From positions 65,106,908 through 65,170,907 of the forward strand of contig OY755038.1 of the NCBI GenBank assembly GCA_963576565.1: a stretch of DNA of 64,000 nucleotides, in the 5' to 3' direction. Positions 46,728 to 58,300 of this stretch are shown in pieces (within the stretch, counting starts at the first letter, position 1; each line of letters opens with the position of its first letter). A program made the translations under genes and the position numbers. Under the pieces are notes generated by a model, which searched no databases, was not told where the DNA came from, and was given only the letters and a program-made list of their open reading frames with translations. This DNA is from Aspidapion aeneum. Its lineage: Eukaryota; Arthropoda; Insecta; Coleoptera; Brentidae.

Positions 46728-46801
46728 GTCTTCGCCCGGGACTTGAACCCGGAATCTCTTGCTGTGTACGCAAACGCTATCTACATTAAGCCACCGAAGA
46801 C
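46728..46801 (-). tRNA. tRNA-like sequence, probably pseudogene or SINE head
   Basis: Minus strand: GTCTTCG...CGAAGAC at the two ends, an A-box-like TGGCTTAATGTAG, anticodon stem TTTGC/GCAAG around loop GTACACA (T33 kept, anticodon would be ACA), and T arm CCGGG-TTCAAGT-CCCGG with a B box GGTTCAAGTCC. Strict tRNA numbering leaves one acceptor mismatch and puts the anticodon at an unusual ACA, so a functional tRNA is doubtful. No A-rich SINE tail was seen. Confidence 0.45.
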
Positions 46802-46902
46802 TATACATCAATTTTCGGAAACTTCCATCTTGCATGTCTGCGGTGTCTCAATACCAGAACGAGAAACTCTCAGCGTATTAACTTGACCAACCCATCCAAC
46901 TG

Positions 46903-47020
46903 ATCTTTATAATTCTTCCTTCCCACTGTCAAAGGTATGAGAACTCATATACTCTTGAAACTTTACGTCTAATTTTGAGTTTTCACACCTTTAACAGTGG
47001 GAAGCAAGAATTATAGAGAT
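46903..47020. mobile_element. MITE with TATAATTCTTCCTTCCCACTG ends
   Basis: ATAATTCTTCCTTCCCACTG at the left faces CAGTGGGAAGCAAGAATTAT at the right, followed inside by CAAAGGTATGAGAACTCA and its imperfect inverse. 118 bp, non-coding. Confidence 0.75.
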
Positions 47021-47409
47021 TTAGTATTGTTTAAAAAAATAAATGTAACTTTGATAAAGAATTCTTTGAAGAAATCATTAATTGGCTTTAATTCCCAAGA
47101 GAAATATTAGAGACTTATTTTAAGTTTTAGTTCACAGGTCACCGGAATTTGCTGCGATCAGGGTAAACACTTATGTTTCTATTCCTATCCAATCACTTGC
47201 TAAACTAGATTTTCTTTTTCTAAGCAGGCTACCCTATGGTCAGTATAGCTTTTTTCCATCTGATATACCTGCAACATGTCGCAGTCTCGTAGAAATAAAG
47301 ATGAAGAGGCTGTGCAATAAAACCAACAGTTGCTGCAGGTGTTGCATATTTTTTTTTTTGAAATTTTAAAAATATTCGTATATTTACGTGTCTTAGCCCA
47401 CTCTCCTCT

Positions 47410-47629
47410 GTACTGCCTGCTCTCTAAGAAGAAAGCCAAATGTAGATTTTTTTTCTTTTTGTAAAAAAAAGGTATTCAGTTTTAGAGTTTTTTATTGTCT
47501 TATAATTTTAAAAATACTAGTAGAAAAAATAAAAACAATCACTTTTGTTTAAAATATATAAGATAATAAAAAAGTATAAATAAAATATCAAATTTCCTCA
47601 AGCGGCTTTCTTCTTAGGGACGGCAGTAC
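47410..47629. mobile_element. Foldback MITE, second copy of the 8099 family
   Basis: CTAAGAAGAAAGCC near the left end and GGCTTTCTTCTTAGGGACGG at the right are inverted. GTACTGCC/GGCAGTAC close the ends. About 220 bp. Confidence 0.7.
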
Positions 47630-47668
47630 ATGGTGCATAAAAAATATAAACGTATTAAATAATCTCTC

Positions 47669-47850
47669 ATATTTCCCGTGGGTAGCTCGAAAGCTTAACC
47701 TCACGTTAAACTGTTTCGTATTTATGGGACTTCTCAGAACACTTCTTGGTCAATGTGACAGCCTTGCGAAGTTAATCAGACCGTATTGTCTTGTCAAAAC
47801 AGAAGGGAATGGGGGATAAGACTAAAAGAGAGGGGGCGAACAATTTCATA
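47669..47850. repeat. Rearranged relative of the 46103 MITE
   Basis: Shares CGTGGGTAGCTCGAAAGCTT, AACCTCACG and CTTGGTCAATGTGACA with 46103-46291. Its right part (GGGAATGGGGGATAAGACTA) is the inverse of sequence lying outside the right end of the first copy (about 46320-46370), so one copy has an internal inversion or a different boundary. Confidence 0.55.
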
Positions 47851-47898
47851 TTATATTCGAATTTTATTGTCTTATTCTAAAAAATCTAATAACCAGAG

Positions 47899-48465
47899 CG
47901 GCTGTCCCATTTGAAGACACAGTAACTGCATTATTTTAAAAGTGGAGAAAAATCGATTTTTATAAAGTTTCCAGGCCGCAGAAAATTATTAAAATAAATT
48001 AAATAAAAAGTTATAGTTCCTGAGAGAAACCCTGTTTACATTTTTTTAAAGTAATTAAATAGAGTAATTTGACTTTACAGTAGGTCGGTAGTCAAAAAAC
48101 TAATTGAGCAAAGGCTTTTTCGGATAAATAAACAACTTAGCTCATATCAAAACAAAGTAACTGCCCTTGCTGGATTTTGTAAAGCAGATTTCCTATATCA
48201 AAACACAGTAACTACAAAACCTATTTCAAAACCCAGTAACTACATAGTAGTTACTAGGTTTTGATATGGGGTTTGTTAGTTAATGTGTTTTGAAATGGGA
48301 AAAGAATCGGTCGAATGTCAGTTACTGTGTTTTGCACCTACAGTATCTTTCTTATTTGTGGACCGATTTTAGTTTTAAAATTACCAAAATATAGTAACCT
48401 CGTATTACTAAAAAAATCGATTTTGAAAAAAATGTCAGTTACTGTGTTTTGACATGGGACAGCCG
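47899..48465. mobile_element. Foldback element with AACACAGTAACTG ends
   Basis: CGGCTGTCCCAT at the left faces ATGGGACAGCCG at the right; ACACAGTAACTG and CAGTTACTGTGT follow inward. The centre carries several more CAAAACACAGTAACTAC-like copies around an inner palindrome GTAACTACATAGTAGTTAC (about 48236-48254). 567 bp, no coding sequence. Confidence 0.8.
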
Positions 48466-50220
48466 ATAGGGTCAGCCGCCTCCCCCGCCTTGCCAAGCCC
48501 TTAATGAAATTCACAGAAAACAAGTCCTATTTTCCAGCAATATCTGTCAAGAAAAAGGTAATTAGGAATGTATAAGAAAAACCGAAATGAATCGCCATAG
48601 AAATGTAAAGCTAGTTTTTGGCTGTTAATCACTTCCATCCATAAAAATCTATTTAAGAAAATCATAACAACTGCGGAATGTCAAATCCTTTATTCTATTT
48701 TAAAATAACTTTGGAATTGGAGTCAACATCCGCCATAATGGCGCTCAGGGACATTCTATGAATTTTTCTTTCCATGCTTTTTTATGCTTGTGTCGAATTT
48801 TATTGGATGAACGCTTTTATCTTTAAAATGTATTTAACTCGTTGTCTTTCTGCTTTTAAAGTCTTTTATTTATAAGAAAATAAAGATGAGATCACTTACA
48901 CATAAGTAATGGGACTGCGTATTCAGCTATAATCATTTATGCAGGGTGGTAAAATAATGGTTGATTTCTTCACATTTGGTTTTGGTTCATATAGTATATT
49001 ATTTGTAGCAGGGCAACATGGTAAGAGCGCGTGTTTTATTTTTCTTCCAGGTTGTGCCAAAAAGTAAAATATAAAGACTATTTGAAAAAAAAGAAATATC
49101 TTACAGTTGTAAGAGATGGAATGGAAATAATAAAAATTATATTTTAAATTAAATTTTGACTGCAATTTTTAAAAATGAATATAGTTCTTTTTAATTTTTG
49201 GGCCCACCCTGACACTATGCATAATATCTAGCGTTTATAGTTTTAGAGAATTAGAGATATATACTATTATATCATGTTCTACTATTATATACACACTCTA
49301 TACTAGAAGCTATTATTTAAAAAAAAATCCGATAGCTCTAAAATTCTACGAGCCAAATACTAAGTGACATTGCAAGTTTATCATGTTAAATGCCCCTTTG
49401 TGTAAAGCCCGTCACAAAATTTGATTTTTAAAGAAAAAGTTCTAAAGGCGGTATTAAAAACTATTAAATGTTTAAGCATGCTCTCTCTTTAATCTTCTCG
49501 TGTTTCTAATAGATAACCTTTGGTTTTTTTCTTGTAGATAGAGACTGGTGGCCCCAAATAATTTGACAGTTTTTACATCTAATAAAAACTGTTAAATTAT
49601 ATGTATGAAATATATAATGCAAAAATCAGAAACTCAAACCATCTTCTTTCCTTGCTATGCATTTTCAAGAAAAATTACATTAATAATAAATTTATTAAGT
49701 GTAATGCAACAGTTTACCCTTATTACCTCTTCTCTACCCCTGAGCGTTCCGTAATTGTGTTTTAGAAAGATTAAGTTAATTTGTTTGATTTTTTTGGATC
49801 TTTTTACTAATGCCCATCACATAACTTAGAAACAAATTATCATAGTTTGAATGCATCTGATCCATCCCATTGACAGATGAAAGATTCATCTGTTTCTCTC
49901 CATCATATATTATAATTATCAGTGAAGCAGGTTTCTAATAATATTAATAAATAAAGAAATTTCAAATTTTTTTATAAAACAAAACGCCGGTAGCATGAAA
50001 AATATTATTATTATTTAGAAAAATATTGCAGTTATTTAAGAAAATATGACAGTGATACAAAAAGATAAATGTCAATGTAAATCCTTGATTTAATAATTTA
50101 TTTTTAAATGACCAATTTTGTGTTAATGAAGGTGCTAACACTGGAAATGCAATGTTTAGTTTGCTTAAAAAGGTTTCAGGCAAAACTAAAAACACCAAGA
50201 AAATAATGCATAACAGTATT
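48466..50220. other. AT-rich DNA, nothing recognised
   Basis: No convincing gene, TIR or tandem repeat. Confidence 0.35.
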
Positions 50221-50221
50221 T

Positions 50222-50415
50222 TCAGACCTCGCAAAGGCATTCGGCACAGTCTCTCATGATATCCTTTCAGATCTATTTAAGTGCATTGGGTTGCGAGGGA
50301 CTATGTGAAATATAATCCATAGTTATCTCACAGTGCGGAAACAAAAATAGAAGAAACTCGGTCCCAAAAAATTAACATCCGAATTCCACAAGGAATATGT
50401 ATTATTCATCTGTGT
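50222..50415 (+). pseudogene. LINE reverse transcriptase fragment
   Basis: SDLAKAFGTVSHDILSDLFK followed by CIGLRG and HSYLTVRKQK matches RT motif A and the following region of Jockey/CR1-type LINEs, with the catalytic Asp in DLAKAF kept. Stops occur after CIGLRGTM and later. Only about 65 codons remain. Confidence 0.75.
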
Positions 50416-52369
50416 AAAGTTTTGTTTGTAAAATGAATCCGCCACAAAACAACACTATTGCGGCGTTTCGATTGTTCTTCTACAATCATTTTCAAGCGCT
50501 TCAATCATCAAATTTTCCAATTATTCTTTTACTAATACTGCTTTATATTTTAAATAACAAACATAATATTACTGGCAAATTAGTGATTTTTTCTTTTTCT
50601 AGGAAAAACGCAATGGTTTCTTAATAAAAAAAATTTCCTTAATAGTGGCGTAATACCCAGTTAAGGTTTTTTTTGTAGAATAAATCTGCCACAAACAATA
50701 ATCTGCATTACCAGGGTTGGATGGGACAGGCGGGCAACCGGGCAAATGCCCGGTGTGCCGGTACCATGTAGAGTCGGTTGCGCCGCAGGCCCGATGTAAC
50801 TATTCCAAATTATTAATATTTATTTTTGTATATTTGACAAACGAACTAATTAAAACATTGAACATTTAAATTAAAAAAATCTATATGTAGTAACTCCAGG
50901 CGTGGGTTACTCGTTTGATTGTTACAGTTACTTTTATACTAAAATAAGTATAATGTATCAAGGAGAAAATGTGATAATGGCAATAACTTATTAATATCTT
51001 TTTACAATACCAATATCCAGAAGAAAAAATCGGGAGATTAAAAAAATTTAATAAAAATAATGTCCAATTTTTTTCTTATTTGTGTTGCTGTTGTGAAATC
51101 TCTTTTAAAACACTTTGTTGACTATTTTGGTGGTGATTGATCCCCCTGATCTCCCGCTTTGATACGGCCTTGCCAATACCTCATATCTTAGTTGCGAAAG
51201 ATCATTTTTGGTGCTAAAATAAATCGTCGATTAACCCAATTGGACCCAATACCGATTGAAAAATCGGTATTGAGTCCATTTCAAATTAAGGAAATCATAG
51301 ATAAAATTACAGCATGCACTTCATTATTAAAAAAGTGGTTACCATATGAAAAATTAACACACCAGCTGTGCCCCGGTAGTTAAAAGGCCGAAAGTGACAA
51401 AAGTGTGGTTCAGAAAAAAACGACTTCACAGTTTTAATTGTTCATAAGGCAGGCAGTACTACAGTTACTGCTATTTGTTTTTTTTTTACTTTATTACATA
51501 GGACATGATGGAAAATCGGTAGAGATCAAAAACCTAAATTGGTGCTGTTGTATGTTGATTTTTTTTTTTTTTTTGAGTTTTCATTTTGTAAAAAAATTAG
51601 ATATTAATTATGCTAATACGTACTTAGTGTTTAATATAGGCATACAGAATGTAAAACTTTACAAACATATCCAGAGCAGTATCACAGATATTAATAAAAA
51701 TGGAGATTTTCTGAAAGTCTTTAAACACCTTGTATCTCGCAATTTAGGATGTTTAGGACATGCATACATATGTTTATGTGAAGTTTTTTTTCGCAAAATG
51801 CAAATTACATCATTTAAAATTAGCATGTTATTTAAAAACAAACCGTCCATAATATTGCCGGTTTGTTTGAGCCCATCCAACCCTGTGCATTACCACCACA
51901 AGATTACTGAAATATGTAATATATTTTATAATCTTTGACTTTGAGTAGCCGCAGCTCTGAGTTACCAAATTCGTTGCCAACATTCGTTTTTACCTTCCAT
52001 AGGAAGATATTGTGTGGCAGTGGCACCTCGTGACTTTCGCAATTGGTAAAGCAGGATTTCCCTTACCCCATTTTTTATACACACATATAAAAAATAAAAA
52101 TATAATAATATGCTGTCAGGTAGGTAGTCGGTTTACGATAATGCAATTGCAAGTTAAATTAAATTTTACTGCTTACATGAGACGGCTTTTCAGAGTTCAA
52201 AAAGTCTTTTTTGTCATCGTCGTGCGACCCCGAAAACACAGGAAACATTGTGCAAAATAATTAAAATAAAAACTTAATCAGAACCGAATAGAAACAATCC
52301 GCCGGTAACCGGACACTATTTTAATAATGTACTCAGGTCCAACACCTGATTCTTTGCCCTACGAAATCA
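50416..52369. other. AT-rich DNA with a GC-rich 60-bp patch
   Basis: A similar AATCCGCCACAAAACAA stretch occurs at about 50434 and 50684. The 50715-50790 patch (GGGCAACCGGGCAAATGCCC) may be a hAT-type end, unpaired. The 166-codon open frame at 51438-51938 is Phe-rich and AT-driven and is not supported. Confidence 0.35.
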
Positions 52370-53042
52370 ACAAGACGCTAGCGCTACCAAGTCCACTTCT
52401 AATCCCTGGCTACGCATGCGTAGATCTACCAATATTATTTACCTCATGTATTAAAATCGATGTACAGGGTGATTTTCACTTGAATGACTCTAACCACATG
52501 AAAATAGAAAGTTTCAAAAACCTAACCTAACGAAACCTAATCAGATCTAACCGAACCGAACCAAAGCAAACTAAACCAATATTTTTTTTCAAAAAAAAAA
52601 CTTTCCTGACTTCCTACCTGGGATGCTAGAGGATGTGAATCCGAACCGGACCGTACCGTACCGAACCTATCCAAACCTAACCCTACCCAACTAAACCTAA
52701 TTAGCAGTACGTGTTGTAGTTTAGTTTGGTTAGGTTAGGTTTGGTTCAGTTTAGTTAGGTTCGGTTCGGTTCGGATTCACATCCTCTAGGATCCCGGGCA
52801 GGAAGTCAGGAAAGTTTTTTTTTTGAAAAAAATTATTGGTTCAGTTTCCTTCGGTTCGGTTAGATTTGATTAGGTTTTGTTAGGTTAGGTTTTTGAAACT
52901 TTCTATTTTCATGTGGTTAGAATCATTCAAGTGAAAATCACCCTGTATGCATCTATTCTAAGACATGAGGTAAATAATATTGGTAGATCTGCGCTTGCGA
53001 AGCCAGGGATTGAAAGTGGACTTGGTAGCGCTAGCGTCTTGT
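52370..53042. mobile_element. Nested palindrome with TACAGGGTGA ends and CCTAA-like core
   Basis: Inner element 52463-52947: TACAGGGTGATTTTCACTTG inverted at the far end, then AACC(T/G)AA-type repeats on the left arm and GGTTAGGTT-type on the right, around a CTAGAGGATGTGAATCCGAA core. The sequences outside (52370-52462 and 52948-53042) are themselves inverted copies of each other (ACAAGACGCTAGCGCTACCA). The whole 673 bp is therefore one palindrome, not a simple insertion. No coding sequence. Confidence 0.8.
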
Positions 53043-53883
53043 TACGAAATCATGCGACGTTGTCATGGCAACCAACGGTTGCCTTCGCCCCGCGGCGTAT
53101 CGAGCAGACACAGGCGAACGAAAAACAAAAATTTCTTCAACAATGCTTGTCTGTACGTTGGGCTCGTACAGAATCCGCGGCGGGAACGCTCACGGTTATT
53201 TATGAGTTAATAGGTAATAAGGTGACCAACCGCTCGTTCGGTTTTGCTGACGTGGCGCGGCTCCGATTTTTAATTTTTTGTCTTGTCTTAGATTCTTAGA
53301 TTATTATATTTACTCTGGAAAAAAGAGGTGAAGCAGCGCTTTACTGCGTCAATTCAATTCGAACTTAAGAGCTCTTTTGTACGTGGGATTTAATTCGAAC
53401 TTAACCGCTCTTTTGTCCTACTATACAATACAATTCAAAACTCAAATTTTATGTAAAATGACATTGCTTTGATGATTAATTTATTGTTTCAGAAATATAG
53501 GCTTGCATCTTAACAGATAAAGCGCGTTTGTGTAATAAAACAGCTATTTTCGGTTAAAAGCGGTGCACGGAATTATTGGTGGAAATTAAATTGTATAGCA
53601 GAGGGTGCAATTAAACGTAATGATGGCTGTTTGCATAAAATTTCTAAATTATAGTATCTATTATTTTGTGAACCCCGATTAATTTTAACGTAAGATATAA
53701 AAGCCGGTTAAGTATTACCATAGCAGGTTTGATGTCAAATAGTTAGTTTAGCTATTAGGGGTTTGAAAAGTGTATAATTTGCACGACGCGCGCTGTAATC
53801 GGGCTAGGTGCAGTTTTTCTCTACTCGCGCAAAAGCAATGTTTTTACGACTGGGCTGGGCTATTAATTTAAGAAAAGTTTTTA
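53043..53883. other. GC-richer block, then AT-rich DNA
   Basis: 53043-53275 is unusually GC- and CpG-rich (CGCCCCGCGGCGTATCGAG; CTGACGTGGCGCGGCTCCG), which could mark a promoter or unmethylated region; no gene is identified beside it. A duplicated AATTCGAACTTAA...GCTCTTTTGT occurs near 53355 and 53395. Confidence 0.35.
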
Positions 53884-54226
53884 TCATTACAAAAACATTT
53901 ATGTAAAAAAAGCCAATTACACGAAAATGGTTTTCCAGAAAATTAATTGAGATAAAAGTATAACCAAGTTCTCCAATATACATTTCAAAATGAAGGGTTT
54001 TTACTAGTTTGGAAAAGTTTGCTAGTTAAACTTTGCACTTACAGCCAAACTTGTTTATGTTCTATTGAGCACTGTGCCTAAAAGTCAATTTGCAGCCATA
54101 ATAGCCAAATTTAAGAAAACTTTTTAAAACTAGTAAAAACCTTTATTTTGAAATTTATATTGGAGAACTTGGCTATACTTTTACCTAAATTATTTTGGCT
54201 TTTTTTTACATGAAATATTTTGGCAA
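53884..54226. mobile_element. MITE, AAAAAGCCAA family copy 1
   Basis: CATTACAAAAACATTTATGT with AAAAAAAGCCAATTACACG at the left faces the inverse at the right (about 54190-54226), with CAAGTTCTCCAATATACATT and ACTAGTTTGG blocks inside. Related to 62274-62620 and 63490-63630. More diverged than the other copies. Confidence 0.75.
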
Positions 54227-54504
54227 CGATTTAACTTCCTTTTTAAAGTAATTAAAATATACGTAATATGCTCAAAACTTTTGCGATGCCTTAGCTTTTA
54301 CCTTTTAAAAATAATAAATTTCAATTTCTATCAATCTGATTGGAAGGGGGGGGGGGAAGGCTTGGAGTGTCTTTTTAAGAACTTGTCTATAATTTCTGTT
54401 AGTTTGGCAAATCCCAGCTTTGTATAATTTCTGGAAGAAAAAAGGTAATACAGCAGTATAAGCGAACTTGGAGGGGCAATGCCGTGCCTCCAGATTAGGC
54501 TTTG

Positions 54505-55179
54505 GAACAGAATAGCGATGTACAAAATAGCGGGTACTAAAATAGCGCCATCGACATAGCCACAATCAAAATAGCGATGTAATGAAAGATCGAAATTGCG
54601 ATGTAACAAAATAGCGATTTAACAAAATAGCGACTATCAAAATAGCGATGTAACAAAACCGCGATGTAATAAAATAGCAACTCAGCATATTTAAAGCATA
54701 TAAAAAAAACTTTTTGACTTTTTGCCTGGAATCCTAGAGGGTGTAAATCCGAACCGAACCGAATTCGGTTCGGTGCTGTTTGAACCGAATTCGGTTCGGT
54801 TCAGCTTGAACCGAATTGGGTCCGGTTCAGCTTGAATCGAATTCGGTTCGGTTCAGTTCGTTTCGGTTTGGATTCACACCCTCTGGGATCCCGGAAAAGA
54901 AGTTGGATTTACACCCCCTAGGATCCCAGGAAAGAAGTGACGTGCTATTTTCTATTTTGATACGTCGCTATTTCGATACATCGCTATTTTGACTGTCGCT
55001 ATTTTGGTTGTCGCTATTTTAAAAGTCGCTGTTTTGATACATCGCTATTTTGATATGTCGCTGTTTTGTTACAAACACTATTTTGATACATCGCTATTTT
55101 GATAGTCGCTATTTTGATAGTCACTATTTCATTACTCGCCATTTCGTACGTCGCAATTTTGAACATCGCTATTTTGTTC
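54505..55179. mobile_element. Foldback element of 14-bp AAAATAGCGATGTA repeats
   Basis: Left arm (54505-54680) is a degenerate array of AAAATAGCGATGTA units; right arm (about 54945-55179) is the inverse, TCGCTATTTTGATA units. GAACAGAATAGCGATG and CATCGCTATTTTGTTC close the ends. The core (54725-54910) has AACCGAATTCGGTTCGG palindromes between CCTAGAGGGTGTAAATCC and ACACCCTCTGGGATCC, similar to the core at 52620-52800. Confidence 0.8.
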
Positions 55180-55302
55180 TGGACCCCTCAGATTACCTTC
55201 TTTAATACTATTATCAGAAACGAGTATTATTATCTTATTCAATAATAATCTGTATATTGATTTTCCTAACTCATGTTTAAACACTAAATTGACTTTAAGC
55301 AA

Positions 55303-58300
55303 CCAGGGGGTCGATTTTGACCACAACTTGTTAAATCTCATATTGGAGATTTAACATACGTACAATCTCTAGTAGTCAGCTTGGCCATGGAAATTTTAAA
55401 ACTTGAATTGTGGCTAAAATACAGACTTTTATTTACTTTTTTCTATGTTTTTACATACCTTTATAAATTTTCCTATATAATTTGGCCTCACAAGTTTCCC
55501 TTTATCAATATTTTCCGAATTTTTCGCGATTTTCCGTGATTGTATTTCATTGTTTTTACTTTAGAACTGTCACTTCTCTGATTTAACAAACACAGGGTAG
55601 GATTTATTATTTTTTAATTATAAATTTACCTATACTTTATTATTATTAAATTAATAGCAACTTCACGCAATTTTTTCCAATTTTTTTTATTTGTTTGATT
55701 ATAACTTTTTTCAAACTTTTCCAACTAGGTGGTTAGTATACAATTCAACTTTTTTTTAATTAAAAAAAATACATAAAATGGCGAATCCGAAATGGCGGAT
55801 TTTTCCATTTATGACCCGATTTGCATCAAACTCGGAACTTTGAGATCTTTCAGGTCGCTGATTACTATTTTTTACTTAAATTTTTAAAAATCAAAATGGC
55901 GGATCCAAAATGGCGGACTTTCCCATTTATAAACCAATATGCATCAAACTCGGAACTTTGGGATGTTTAAGGTCGCTGATTATTATTTTTAACTTAAATT
56001 AATAAAAATCAAAATACCGGATCCAAAATGGCGGACTTTTCCATTTCCGAACCAATATCCATCAAATTCGAAACTTTGAAGTGTTCCAGGTCGCTGATTA
56101 TGATCTCTAACTTAAACTTTAAAAAAATCAAAATGGCGGATCGAAAATGGCGGACTTTCCCATTTATGAACCAATATGCATCAAACTCGGAACTTTGGGG
56201 TGTTTAAGGTCGCTGATTATTATTTTTAACTTAAATTTATACAAATCAAAATAGCGGATCCAAAATGGTGGACTTTCCCATTTATGAACCAATATCCATT
56301 AAATTCGAAACTTTGGCGTGTTCCAGGTCGCTGATTATTATTTTTTACTTAAATTTTTAAAAATCAAAATGGCGGATCCAAAATGGCGGACTTTCCCATT
56401 TATGAACCAATATGCATCAAACTCGAAACTTTGGGGTTTTTAAGGTCGCTGATTATTATTTTTAACTTAAATTTATAAAAATCAAAATAGCGGATCCAAA
56501 ATGGCGGAGTTTCCCATTTATGAATCAATATCCATCAAATTCGAAATTTTGGAGTGTTCCAGGTCGCTGATTAAGATTTCTACCTTAAACTTTAAAAAAA
56601 TCAAAATGACGGATCCAAAATGGCGGACTTTCCCATTTATGAACCATTATGCATCAAACTCGTAGCTTTGGAGTTCACCAGGTCGCTGATTATGATCAAA
56701 CTAGGAACTTTGGGGTGTTTAAGGTCGCTGATTATTATTTTTAACTTAAATTTATGCATATCAAAATAGCGGATCCAAAATGGTGAACTTTCCCATTTAT
56801 GAACCAATATCCATCAAATTCGAAACTTTGGAGTGTTCCAGGTCACTGGTTATGATTTCTATCTCAAACTTTAAAAAAATTAAAATTGCAGATCCAAAAT
56901 GGCGGACTTTCCCATTTATGAACCAATATGCATCAAACTCGGAACTTTGGGGTGTTTAAGGTCGCTGATTATTAGTTTTAACTTAAATTTATAAAAATCA
57001 AAATAGCGGATCCAAAGTGGCGGACTTTCCCATTTATGAACCAATATTCATCCAATTCGAAACTTTAGAGTGTTCCAGGTTGCTGATTATGATTTATATC
57101 TCAAACTTTAAAAAAATCAAAATCGCGGATCCAAAATGGCGGACTTTCTCATTTGGCGGACTTTCTCATTATGCATCAAATTCGGAACTTTGGGGTGTTT
57201 CAGCTCGGTGAATGTGATTTCTAACTTAAACTTAAAAAAAAATCAAAATGGCGGATTTTCCCATTTTTGAACCAATATGCATTAAATTCGGAACTTTGGG
57301 TTGTTTCAGGTCTCTGATTATGAGTTCTAACTTAAAGTTAAAAACAAATCAAAATGGCGAATCCACAATGGCAAGGTTTCATTCTTGTGCAGTTTAGGTA
57401 AAACTGCAGTAAGTACGCTTTTTATTTTTTTTAATTTAAGTTAAAAATAATAATCAGCGACCTGAAAGATCTCAAAGTTCCGAGTTTGATGCAAATCGGT
57501 TCATAAATGGGAAAGTCCGCCATTTTGGATCCGCCATTTTGATTTTTTTAAAGTTTAAGTTAGAACTCATAATCAGCGACCTGGAACGCTTCAAAGTTTC
57601 GAATTTGATGGATGTTGGTTCATAAATGGGATTGTCCGCCATTTTGGATCCGCTATTTTGATTTTTTATAAATTTAAGTTAAAAATAGTAATCAGCGACC
57701 TTAAACACCCCAAAGTTCCGAGTTTGATGCATATTGGTTCATAAATGGGAAAGTCCGCCATTTTGGATCCGCCATTTTGATTTTTTTAAAGTTTTAGTTG
57801 GAAATCATAATCAGCGACCTGGAACACTCCAAAGTTTCGAATTTGATGGATATTGGTTCATAAATGGGAAAGTCCGCCATTTTGAATCCGCTATTTTGAT
57901 TTTTATAAATTTAAGTTAAAAATAATAATCAGCGACCTTAAACACCCCAAAGTTCCGAGTTTGATGCATATTGGTTCATAAATGGGAAAGTCCGCCATTT
58001 TGGATCCGCCATTTTGATTTTTATAAATTTAAGTTAAAAATAATAATCAGCGACCTAAAAGATCTCAAAATTCCAAGTTTGATGCAAATCGGTTTATAAT
58101 AAATAAGAAAGTGCGCCATTGTGGGACCGCCATTTTGATTTTTTTTAATGTTTAAGTTAGAAATCATATTCAGCGACCTGAAACACCGCAAAGTTTCGAA
58201 TTTGATGCATATTGGTTCATAAATGGGAAAGTCCGCCATTTTGATTTTTATAAATTTAAGTCAAAAATAATAATCAGCGACCTGAAAAATCTCAAAGTTC

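Noticed and set aside
50715..50790. GC-rich patch as a hAT terminal repeat
   Set aside because: No matching inverted end or 8-bp duplication found.
51438..51938. 166-codon open frame
   Set aside because: Phe/Leu/Ile-rich, driven by T-rich DNA; no domain, splice or codon signal.
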